In this document: one piece after another, positions 1-5,814 of the stretch | How the letters are laid out: the number at the start of each line of letters is the position of its first letter | Numbering within the stretch: position 1 is the first letter of the stretch | Source: Candidatus Sumerlaeota bacterium | GTDB taxonomy: Bacteria; Sumerlaeota; T1SED10-198M | DNA length: 5,814 nt | NCBI GenBank assembly: GCA_003554345.1 | Contig: PWGE01000290.1 | Span: 1-5,814 of the forward strand | Direction of reading: 5' to 3' | Program-made: the position numbers and the translations under genes | The notes under the pieces: model-generated | Seen by the model: only the letters and a program-made list of their open reading frames with translations | Databases searched by the model: none | Told to the model about the DNA's origin: nothing

Positions 1-3000
1 CGCGGGAAGTAAATGGTAAAGACAGACCCTTTGCCGGGATGGCTGGTCACGTCAATAAACCCGTGATTTTGCTTAACGATGCCATATACCGTTGGCAGCC
101 CCAACCCGGTTCCTACCCCGCTCTTTTTAGTAGTATAAAATGGTTCAAAAATGTGTTTTTTTGTTTTGGCGTTCATCCCGCATCCGGTATCACTTACAGT
201 TATGACAGCATACTCTCCCGGCGTATATTTATGAGAATCTTCATCGATGGTCACGTTAGAGGTTTCGATAGTTATCTGACCATCACCTTTTATGGCATCT
301 CGGGCATTAATACAAAGATTAACCAGAAGCTGGTCGATCTGAGAAGGATCTATTTTTACAGGCCATACATCAGTACCGGGTTTCCAGGAAATAGTTACAT
401 TCTCACCGATAAGACGTCCAAGCATCTTAAGCATTCTTTCAATAGTTTTATTCAGATTAAGGATCCTGGGAGTAACAACCTGTTTCCTGGCAAAAGCCAA
501 CATCTGCCGTATCAAATCAGTAGAACGTTCAGCCGCTTTCTGAATCTGTATTAGATCTTCGTGAAGTCCATTCTCCTCCCCAATCTTTTGCATCATAATT
601 TCTGTCTGGCCCAAAATAATTCCCAGAATATTATTAAAATCATGCGCAATACCACCTGCTAATCTGCCGACAGATTCTAACTTCTGTGACTGATTTAACT
701 GCTCCTGTAATTCCTGGCGTTCTTTTTCTGCTTTCTTGCGCTCAGTAATATCACGACTGGAACTGACAATATTTTTGACTGTTCCATTGTTAATAATCGG
801 GGTTAAGGTAGTCCACCAGTCTTTCGTTCCGCCAGGCAAATCCAGAGTGATCTCATAAGAAATCGGACGTTTATTTTGCACACAGGTTCTATATTTATCA
901 GTTAAGATATCGCCAACCTTTTTGCCAAATAACTGCCGGGGTTTATTATTTTTGAACTCTGTGATAGAAATACCGGTTGCTTCCTGATGCGCCCTATTAT
1001 TTCTTATATAAACAAATGTATTATTATCAAGCACTTTGATTAAAGACATAACATCCTGAGTCCCATTAAAGACCGCTTCATAATCATTCAGTAATTGTTT
1101 GCGTTCTAGTTCTAATTTTTTGAGCCTGGTAATATCAGAAAAAGTGATAACTACGGCATAGGGCTTGCTATCATCCTCCTTAAATAAAGGTGTGGTGTTA
1201 ATATTAACCCATGATATTTTCCCGGATGTGTGTTTCACCCCCATAGTTATATCTCTACAGGGTTGACCGGTAGCCAGGGAACGCATGGAGGGATGCTCTG
1301 ATTCGGGGAATTCTGACCCATCTTCCCGAATGGCATTTAATGTGAACCCTGTGGAATCATGTCTCGAGGCTTCTTCTTCAGTAATTCCAAAAACTCTCTC
1401 GGCTGCTTTATTCCAGTGCAGCATTCGTCCGGACGCATCCTGAAGAATGATGCCGTCGTAAGCATTATAAAATATGGCCCGATAGCGGGCTTCACTTTCA
1501 AGCAGCAACTGGTCGGCTTCATATTTTTCTTTTGCAAAGATCAGATCTCCGGCTACTTCCTTCAGCAAATCTATTTCATCCTGAGAGATCCTGTCTCCAG
1601 GCGTCATGCAAACAGTCAGTATTCCTGCCAGCGTTTTTCCCTGAATCATGGGAATGAGTATAGTTCTATGGGCAGAGTCTCTGTCATAATAGGAACATCC
1701 AGAACAGTAATTTACGGGATCAGTGACAATTATTGTTTTTTTTGTCTTTACAACATCTTTTATACATTCAGGAGCCAGGCTGTTTTCTCCGCCAGAAATT
1801 TTCCACTCTCTTTTTCCATGTTCCCCGGCACTGGCAACAGGCTGAATCACCTCATCATTATCCAGCAGAGCGATTTCAATATTCAGATAATGCCGGGTTT
1901 CCAGGAGAATATTGCAGGCACCTTTCATAATTGCCGACAGATCATTTTCCTGAACAATAAGCTGGTTGACATTTCGTATGGACATCAGGAGTGCATTCAA
2001 ATCCTTAACCTTATCCTTTGCCTGTTTCGTTTCTGTGATATCAATGGCAAGTTCAAATCGTACATCACGACCATCAATCCACTGAATAATTTTATCGGTA
2101 ATGAAATAGTCTCTTTTAACCACAGCATTATAGTATTCCCACTGGTAAGGCTTTCCTTTCTTTTTCAGGATAATATCGTTCGTACAAAATTCGCACGGTG
2201 CATCTTTATGTTGTAATACCCGATAACAGGTCTTACCAACCAGGTCTTTCTGGAAAATTCTTTTTGTATATTCGTTAGCGTATAAAATTTCATAGGTGCA
2301 GGGATCAGCTATGTACATTATTTCATTAATGCTTCCAAAAATCGAAAAAAGCTTCTGTTGTTCAAAACGGACAGACTCACTCAACTGTTTGCGTTCTGTA
2401 ATATCCCTTACAATAGAAACAAGAGAGTCGTCTGTCAATCTACTGAGCTGTGCTTCAAAATGTTTGACCTCCCCCTGTAAGTCCAGCGTATATTCAAAAG
2501 TGTGAACCTTACCGGTTGTAAGACATTTCCTGAAATTTTGAAGGTGTCTTTCCGCTTCTTCTTTTCCAAATATTTCATGCAATGTTTTTCCTGGAACCTT
2601 ATCAGAAGGAAAAGCGAGGAGACTTTCATCAGATGTGTACACCTCTTTAATAACGCCATGAATGTCTACGACAAACAAAATATCTGAAAGAGCTTGCGTT
2701 ATGGCTGAGTTGCGTCTTCTGAACTCTTTTAGTTTCTGCTGTGAGGTGAAAAGTTTACAGGCCTGGTTAATTGACGAGAGAAGCGCTGTTTCATGAGGTT
2801 TTCCCTCTATAAAACCGTAAGGGGTTGCCTCCTCGATCTTGTGTATCGTCTCTCTGTCGGAGTATGACGATATAATAATCAGGGGAAGATCGTGTTTGTT
2901 AAGAATATCCCTGGCAGCGTTAATCCCCTGTCTTTTTCCTCCCAGGTCTATATCAAGAAGTATACAACCAATATCAGAGTTTTTGTTCATTGTATGCAGG

Positions 3001-3131
3001 ATTTCCTCAGCACTCCGGACAAAGTAAACGCCATATCCGTGTTTTTCCAGAATCTTTTGTATGCTGTTATTTCCAGGTGTCTTTTTGCCTGCCAGAAGAA
3101 TAGTTTTTAAATTATAGATATCCAGTACCAC
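1..3131 (-). CDS. Soluble hybrid sensor histidine kinase, REC-PAS-PAS-GAF-PAS-PAS-HisKA-HATPase (C-terminus off the left edge)
   Basis: Cytoplasmic two-component kinase, predicted to sense an internal signal, autophosphorylate on His and pass the phosphate to an unknown partner. The frame is unbroken for 1043 codons and shows no membrane segment. Domains by residue: receiver about 8-125 (LLDIDLG, likely phosphoacceptor D60; ISSYSD; GKP with K111); PAS1 about 141-250 (ends IVRDITERKQ); PAS2 about 255-370 (C302, C313, C316); GAF about 383-540 (C476, C479); PAS3 about 545-672; PAS4 about 680-800 (ends SSRDITERKK); HisKA about 815-885 with H830 in AGGIAHDFNN; HATPase from about 925 with N-box NLCINARDAI, G1 DTGCGM, F-box FEPFYTTK and G2 GVGTGLGL. 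The last visible residues, FTIYFP, are the usual end of a HATPase domain, so either the stop or a C-terminal receiver lies just outside. The GTG start is chosen because an in-frame TGA lies upstream, no other usual start codon lies between, and a -10 element sits about 35 bases upstream. The ribosome site is weak (GAG, 6 bases upstream). No response-regulator gene is adjacent. The architecture is certain; the ligand is unknown. Confidence 0.95.
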   Translation of the reverse strand, partial: MVLDIYNLKTILLAGKKTPGNNSIQKILEKHGYGVYFVRSAEEILHTMNKNSDIGCILLDIDLGGKRQGINAARDILNKHDLPLIIISSYSDRETIHKIEEATPYGFIEGKPHETALLSSINQACKLFTSQQKLKEFRRRNSAITQALSDILFVVDIHGVIKEVYTSDESLLAFPSDKVPGKTLHEIFGKEEAERHLQNFRKCLTTGKVHTFEYTLDLQGEVKHFEAQLSRLTDDSLVSIVRDITERKQLSESVRFEQQKLFSIFGSINEIMYIADPCTYEILYANEYTKRIFQKDLVGKTCYRVLQHKDAPCEFCTNDIILKKKGKPYQWEYYNAVVKRDYFITDKIIQWIDGRDVRFELAIDITETKQAKDKVKDLNALLMSIRNVNQLIVQENDLSAIMKGACNILLETRHYLNIEIALLDNDEVIQPVASAGEHGKREWKISGGENSLAPECIKDVVKTKKTIIVTDPVNYCSGCSYYDRDSAHRTILIPMIQGKTLAGILTVCMTPGDRISQDEIDLLKEVAGDLIFAKEKYEADQLLLESEARYRAIFYNAYDGIILQDASGRMLHWNKAAERVFGITEEEASRHDSTGFTLNAIREDGSEFPESEHPSMRSLATGQPCRDITMGVKHTSGKISWVNINTTPLFKEDDSKPYAVVITFSDITRLKKLELERKQLLNDYEAVFNGTQDVMSLIKVLDNNTFVYIRNNRAHQEATGISITEFKNNKPRQLFGKKVGDILTDKYRTCVQNKRPISYEITLDLPGGTKDWWTTLTPIINNGTVKNIVSSSRDITERKKAEKERQELQEQLNQSQKLESVGRLAGGIAHDFNNILGIILGQTEIMMQKIGEENGLHEDLIQIQKAAERSTDLIRQMLAFARKQVVTPRILNLNKTIERMLKMLGRLIGENVTISWKPGTDVWPVKIDPSQIDQLLVNLCINARDAIKGDGQITIETSNVTIDEDSHKYTPGEYAVITVSDTGCGMNAKTKKHIFEPFYTTKKSGVGTGLGLPTVYGIVKQNHGFIDVTSHPGKGSVFTIYFP

Positions 3132-3165
3132 CTTTATCTCGATTTTTCTTATATCTACCAGAAAT

Positions 3166-3174
3166 ATTATATCA
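3166..3174 (-). promoter_or_regulatory. Extended -10 promoter element of the histidine kinase gene
   Basis: Read on the minus strand this is TGATATAAT, a perfect TATAAT preceded by TGn. Transcription would begin near 3159, giving a leader of about 28 bases before the GTG at 3131. No good -35 box is visible at 16-18 bases, which is common for extended -10 promoters. The same nine bases occur in front of the DUF302 gene. Confidence 0.5.
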
Positions 3175-3983
3175 AAGTTTAATACATTTACTTTAGTGAA
3201 AAGGTCAGGTAAGGGGCGTACAAATCAAAAGTATTCCGCTTTATCTCAAGATAATACAGTCTCTGTCAAAGTAAAAGTCTGTAATTTTTCAGGTTGTTTG
3301 AACTCGCACATATTTAAACACAATTAGAAAGTTTATGGATGTTGCAAAAAATACATGCATACACAGTGAAAAAATAATCCAGTAAATATTCCTGGATAAT
3401 CCTTTATAAGCAGTTTTTTAAAAAATAAAAGCTAAATAGCCCTCTGGAAATCAGAACAGGAAATACAACCAGAAGAACTTGGATGGAGAGGATAAACAAA
3501 TCTCCGGCAAGAAGAAAATATTTCGCTCTTATTATACTTCTGAAAAATGGCGGTTTGTTTTCGTTGCGGGAAAAAGACGCCTTAAAACCCCTGATAGTCT
3601 TTATTTTGTCCCTTTCCCTTTCACAAGTAACAACACACGCACCCATGCAAGGTTTTATACAGGTATTCGTTTTACCAAAAACCCGGTGTTCAAGCATGAA
3701 TCACAAAATAATTATTGAATACTGCTTATGGTAAAAATCTTCTGAGTGAGATAACAAATGATATAAAATACATGTATAACGATGCAGCAAAACAGAACTC
3801 CTGATTTTCAGGCACTTTTGTACGGCAATACGAAATTTAAAAACTGACAAATGATCTGGAAAAAACTTGCCAGGGAAAAATTCTCAACAGGAAAGAGGCT
3901 TTTCACAGAAACCCGTTCATTGCAAAGATATCTGGCAATTTTTATAATAATCGACCAAAAATAACCCCTTTATTATAAAACTA
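3175..3983. other. Long intergenic region between divergent genes, no convincing gene
   Basis: About 0.8 kb of AT-rich DNA. Open frames of 79-97 codons exist on both strands around 3404-3734, but they overlap one another, lack a clear ribosome site and resemble no family I know, so I do not call them. A short hairpin sits at 3377-3397. At 3782-3978 two successive plus-strand frames give protein-like text on either side of a stop and frame change, possibly the relic of a lost gene. No tRNA, repeat array or insertion-sequence end was seen. Confidence 0.6.
3377..3397. repeat. Small inverted repeat (6-bp stem, 9-base loop)
   Basis: ATCCAG at 3377-3382 is matched by CTGGAT at 3392-3397. A T-run follows on the plus strand only after about 16 further bases (3414-3419), and that run is itself half of a T6A6 palindrome. 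This could be a weak terminator remnant or a chance hairpin. Confidence 0.25.
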
Positions 3984-3992
3984 TGATATAAT
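3984..3992 (+). promoter_or_regulatory. Extended -10 promoter element of the DUF302 gene; predicted leaderless transcript
   Basis: TGATATAAT, with the TATAAT hexamer at 3987-3992. The usual 6-7 base gap puts the transcription start at about 3999-4000, on the A of the ATG at 4000. The bases between have no Shine-Dalgarno sequence, and there is no clear -35 box upstream. Both points fit an extended -10 promoter driving a message with no leader. Confidence 0.55.
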
Positions 3993-3999
3993 TATAACT

Positions 4000-4494
4000 A
4001 TGCAAAATTTACACAAAAAACATCTGGTTCTTATCATCGTTTTTTCAGTACTTATTGGCGCTCTCTTAGCTACAGCTATTATGTACAGAGCCGCTCCCGC
4101 TTTGATGATCCTGGAAGATGAAAGCCCTTATGACTTCGAGGAAACTATCAGCCGTTTTGAAAGGGAGGTGGAGGAAGCAGGCTGGAGTATTGTCGGATAC
4201 CAGGACATGCAGGAAATCCTTGAGGGTCACGGACATGAAGTAATTGACATCAAGATATTTGAATTGTGTTCCGCACGGTATTCAGCCATCATTCTGAAAG
4301 AAGATGATGAGCGCAAAGTTTCCCCCCTTATGCCCTGCCGCGTCTCCATTTATAAAAAATCAAATGGTAATACCTATATTACCAGGTTGAACTCTCTTCT
4401 CATGGCACGCCCTTTTGGCGGATTGATCAATGAAGTCATGCAGGATGCTGCTGCTGAAACCGAAGAGATAATAGCAAAAGTTCTTCAGGATTAA
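4000..4494 (+). CDS. Membrane-anchored DUF302 domain protein, 164 aa
   Basis: Biochemical role unknown. DUF302 (PF03625) is a small alpha/beta domain found alone or behind a membrane anchor in bacteria and archaea. Residues 1-7 are short and basic (MQNLHKK). Residues about 8-28 are one hydrophobic helix, read as an uncleaved anchor with the C-terminal part outside. The DUF302 domain spans about 43-164: an amphipathic helix (DFEETISRFEREVEEAGW), then GYQDMQEIL, the family cysteine in IFELC (C90), the MPCR motif (C113) followed by VSIYKK, then LNSLLMARPFGGLINEVM and an acidic C-terminal helix. The length suits an anchored single-domain member. The start is set by the frame and the promoter, because no ribosome site precedes the ATG. 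The gene stands alone: the kinase is divergent, and a possible terminator and a decayed gene follow. The two conserved cysteines could bind a metal or heme or be redox-active, but that is inference. Family assignment rests on remembered motifs, not a search. Confidence 0.88.
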   Translation: MQNLHKKHLVLIIVFSVLIGALLATAIMYRAAPALMILEDESPYDFEETISRFEREVEEAGWSIVGYQDMQEILEGHGHEVIDIKIFELCSARYSAIILKEDDERKVSPLMPCRVSIYKKSNGNTYITRLNSLLMARPFGGLINEVMQDAAAETEEIIAKVLQD

Positions 4495-4814
4495 AAGTCG
4501 AAAACCTTTCAGACATTACCTCATACATTACTTTTTGAACATCTGCTACATCCGGCTTTTCTTCAAGTTTCTGCTTTCTTTTTCTTTAAACCCTGTAAAA
4601 GATTTTTATGATATTCATTCAGCCTGAAAGATATAGAAAAGCAGGGTTTTTATAAATATGACACATATTTGAGCAAAGAATGAGTCCGCCATGCCCGCTG
4701 TTTTTGCATTTAAAGCAGCATAATTGCTCCGGCAATTACATATTGAGCAGGTCGGCAAAATAAAAATTTCTTCTTACAGTTTTTACAGACACAGCCATTC
4801 AATTTCTTTATCAT
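4490..4814 (-). pseudogene. Decayed small gene with a cysteine-rich (zinc-ribbon-like) N-terminal part
   Basis: Protein-like text continues along the minus strand but changes frame. From an ATG at 4814 it reads MIKKLNGCVCKNCKKKF. Removing one base from the T-run at 4762-4766 continues it as YFADLLNM, then an in-frame TAA (4738-4736), then LPEQLCCFKCKNSGHGG and further cysteines in ILCSNMC, ending at a TGA (4621-4619). From about 4625 a second frame reads RLNEYHKNLLQGLKKKK to a TGA at 4565-4563. From about 4570 a third frame reads KLEEKPDVADVQKVM, then YEVMSERF. The CxC-x2-C and CC-x2-C groups resemble a zinc ribbon followed by a charged helical tail. The frame is also open upstream of the ATG, to about 4913, so the true N-terminus may be longer. 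I do not recognise the family. The reading needs three frame changes and one stop, so it is either a relic or, less likely, chance in AT-rich DNA; sequencing error is unlikely because the neighbouring genes are intact. Confidence 0.4.
4588..4651 (+). terminator. Possible rho-independent terminator after the DUF302 gene
   Basis: AAACCCTG (4588-4595) pairs perfectly with CAGGGTTT (4642-4649), and a run of five T covers 4647-4651. The 46-base loop is long but holds nested complementary pieces (ATAT/ATAT around TTCA/TGAA near 4611-4633) that could fold the interior. It lies about 94 bases after the DUF302 stop. The long loop keeps confidence low, and it also overlaps the minus-strand pseudogene. 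Confidence 0.3.
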
Positions 4815-4851
4815 CTCAAAACTGGCACCTGTAAAAAGAGGGGGGTTCACC

Positions 4852-5013
4852 CTATTATTAATCCATTTTATCCTATTAATAGCATAATTGATTACTTTCG
4901 TATATATGGTTCATAAGATAATAATAATGACTATTTTTATATTGACACTATAAGCGGCAATGTTAGCATATTAAAGAATGTATGTGGAGAATGTGTTGTT
5001 TCATTAATAATAG
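4852..5013. repeat. 11-bp inverted repeat flanking the activase promoter, plus a 10-bp palindrome
   Basis: CTATTATTAAT at 4852-4862 recurs in exact inverted form at 5003-5013, and a related perfect palindrome, CTATTAATAG, lies at 4873-4882. The promoter at 4942-4969 sits between the two arms. They could be operator sites, but all are made almost wholly of A and T, so recurrence by chance is quite possible. Confidence 0.25.
4942..4969 (+). promoter_or_regulatory. Sigma-70-type promoter upstream of the activase gene
   Basis: A perfect -35 box, TTGACA (4942-4947), is followed after 16 bases by TAGCAT (4964-4969), which keeps four of six consensus bases and has a TGn extension (4961-4963). The predicted start is near 4976, leaving a leader of about 175 bases before the activase ATG. 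An AT-rich stretch lies directly upstream. It is the best promoter match I found in the window. Confidence 0.55.
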
Positions 5014-5020
5014 AAAGGAT

Positions 5021-5074
5021 ATGAAAAATTCTGGTAAAATATTGTCGAAAGTTGTTTCTTATTTCATGATTTAA
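5021..5074 (+). CDS. Possible 17-codon leader ORF in the activase 5' leader
   Basis: An ATG preceded by AAAGG at 5014-5018 opens a 17-residue frame, MKNSGKILSKVVSYFMI, ending in TAA 78 bases before the activase start. It is basic then hydrophobic. It lies within the predicted leader transcript, so it could be a leader peptide, or simply a chance ORF or the start of a lost gene. It contains no run of a single amino acid that would suggest classical attenuation. Confidence 0.25.
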   Translation: MKNSGKILSKVVSYFMI

Positions 5075-5135
5075 GATACTAAGAAATAAAGAGTGAGATT
5101 TTTAAAAAAAATATACTATCTTATTTATCTGAAAA

Positions 5136-5144
5136 GGGGAGGGG
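5136..5144 (+). promoter_or_regulatory. Strong ribosome binding site of the activase gene
   Basis: GGGGAGGGG contains a core GGAGG at 5138-5142, ten bases before the ATG at 5153. This fixes the start codon and contrasts with the weak or absent sites in front of the other two genes. Confidence 0.8.
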
Positions 5145-5152
5145 ATTGATCA

Positions 5153-5814
5153 ATGCATTTAGGTATAGATGCTGGTTCTTCCACCGTAAAGGTCGTCCTG
5201 TTCTCTCCGGAAAAAAAACTGTTATTTACCTGCTATCAGAAGCATCACGGCAAGGTACGGCAGGTATTACTTGATTCACTCCGGCGAATAGATGAAAAAT
5301 GGCGTGACATGCCACTAACAGTAGGAATGACGGGAACAACTGCAGGAAGAACAGCTGCTTGCCTGGAATTACCGTTCATGCAGGAAGTAAAGGCATTGTC
5401 TTCCTGGGTCAAAAGAAAGCATCCTGATGCCGGAGGTATAGTGGAAATCGGTGGCGAGGATGCCAAATTTGTTCTCCTGGAAAAAGAAAAGAACCCTATA
5501 ATGAAAATGAACGGCAACTGTGCCGGCGGTACGGGTTCTTTTATTGAACAAATGGCTCAGTTGCTGGACGTGTCCCTGGAAAAACTTGATGCCCTTGCCC
5601 AGAAAAACAGCAGAACTCTGCCCATTGCTTCACGATGCGGCGTGTTTGCTAAAACAGATATTCAGTCCTTATTGAACCAGGGGTATCCCCGGGAAGATGT
5701 GGCATGGTCCATTTTCCAGGCAGCAGCAAATCAATATACCACCAGTCTTATGAGCGGGTTGGAACCCAAAGGGGTTCTTATCATGGGTGGAGGTCCTTTG
5801 ACCCATTTTCAATC
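5153..5814 (+). CDS. BcrAD/BadFG/HgdC-type ATPase, 2-hydroxyacyl-CoA dehydratase activase family (C-terminus off the right edge)
   Basis: In studied relatives a dimeric ASKHA-fold ATPase holds one [4Fe-4S] cluster between its subunits and uses ATP hydrolysis to push one electron into a partner (2-hydroxyacyl-CoA dehydratase, benzoyl-CoA reductase). Seen here, in 220 residues: the phosphate-1 motif GIDAGSSTVK at 4-13; VGMTGTTAGR at 57-66; EIGGEDAKF at 98-106, matching the family's IGGQD-type phosphate-2 motif; NGNCAGGTGSFIEQMA at 120-135 with C123; SRCGVFAKTDIQSL at 160-173 with C162; and the adenosine-site stretch GVLIMGGGPL at 207-216. C123 and C162 match the two cluster ligands of HgdC. The GNCAGGTGSF and SRCGVFAKTD wording is closer to the large, fused activase-related proteins (often over 1000 residues, two activase modules plus DUF2229) than to the roughly 260-residue HgdC, so the gene may continue far beyond the window; this is inference. 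The start is fixed by the ribosome site at 5136-5144. No dehydratase gene is visible, so the true partner is unknown. Confidence 0.92.
   Translation, partial: MHLGIDAGSSTVKVVLFSPEKKLLFTCYQKHHGKVRQVLLDSLRRIDEKWRDMPLTVGMTGTTAGRTAACLELPFMQEVKALSSWVKRKHPDAGGIVEIGGEDAKFVLLEKEKNPIMKMNGNCAGGTGSFIEQMAQLLDVSLEKLDALAQKNSRTLPIASRCGVFAKTDIQSLLNQGYPREDVAWSIFQAAANQYTTSLMSGLEPKGVLIMGGGPLTHFQ

Noticed and set aside
39-554. 171-codon plus-strand open frame antisense to the kinase
   Set aside because: It lies opposite the kinase HisKA and HATPase domains, whose motifs are all intact on the minus strand. It is a shadow frame.
1359-2216. 285-codon plus-strand open frame
   Set aside because: It is antisense to the PAS2, GAF and PAS3 coding sequence, which is unbroken and full of family motifs. 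The plus-strand translation resembles no protein family.
3133-3247. CTTTATCTC repeated at 3133 and 3239 (GAGATAAAG on the minus strand), one copy at the kinase start
   Set aside because: Only nine bases in two copies. The copy next to the GTG overlaps the ribosome site region, and nothing suggests an operator.
3404-3697. 97-codon minus-strand open frame with a hydrophobic C-terminal half
   Set aside because: It has no ribosome site, overlaps two plus-strand frames and resembles no known family. The hydrophobic stretch is expected from an AT-rich antisense frame.
3483-3734. 83-codon plus-strand open frame (begins MERINKSPARRKYF) and an overlapping TTG-start frame from 3479
   Set aside because: The ribosome site is weak, two frames compete over the same bases, and there is no recognisable domain. 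The 3483 frame is the better of the two and would be worth a database search, but I cannot support it as a gene.
5245-5551. Two minus-strand open frames of 90 and 60 codons
   Set aside because: Both are antisense to the activase, whose motifs are intact on the plus strand.

Overview
The window looks like chromosomal DNA from an anaerobic, moderately AT-rich bacterium. The basis is the pairing of a large soluble multi-PAS histidine kinase with a 2-hydroxyacyl-CoA-dehydratase-type activase, a family of strict or facultative anaerobes. The strong purine-rich ribosome binding site in front of the activase fits Bacillota. The kinase style (receiver of the 'LLDIDLG' type, HDFNN H-box) is common in Desulfobacterota and Spirochaetota. 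The phylum cannot be fixed from this sequence.

Layout: (1) Positions 1-3131, minus strand, hold one very long open frame that runs off the left edge. It encodes 1043 visible residues in the order receiver, PAS, PAS, GAF, PAS, PAS, HisKA, HATPase. It starts at a GTG behind an extended -10 element. (2) Positions 3175-3983 are about 0.8 kb with no convincing gene, only a small hairpin and a possible coding remnant. (3) Positions 4000-4494, plus strand, encode a membrane-anchored DUF302 protein. Its promoter sits so close to the ATG that the message is probably leaderless. (4) Positions 4495-5152 are intergenic. On the minus strand they hold what looks like a decayed small gene with a cysteine-rich, zinc-ribbon-like N-terminal part. 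On the plus strand they hold a good promoter, a roughly 175-base leader with a possible 17-codon leader ORF, and a strong ribosome binding site. (5) Positions 5153-5814, plus strand, encode the first 220 residues of a BcrAD/BadFG/HgdC-type ATPase (dehydratase activase). It keeps both cluster-ligand cysteines and runs off the right edge.

The three intact genes do not form an operon. The kinase is divergent from the DUF302 gene, and the activase has its own promoter. A link between the kinase (redox- or metal-like cysteine motifs in a PAS and a GAF domain), the DUF302 protein and the iron-sulfur activase is conceivable, but nothing in the sequence shows it. I see no tRNA, rRNA, CRISPR array, insertion sequence or clearly new multi-gene system. 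The points most worth a second look are the receiver domain without its acidic pair, the two cysteine-bearing sensory domains, the leaderless DUF302 message, and the cysteine-rich pseudogene.
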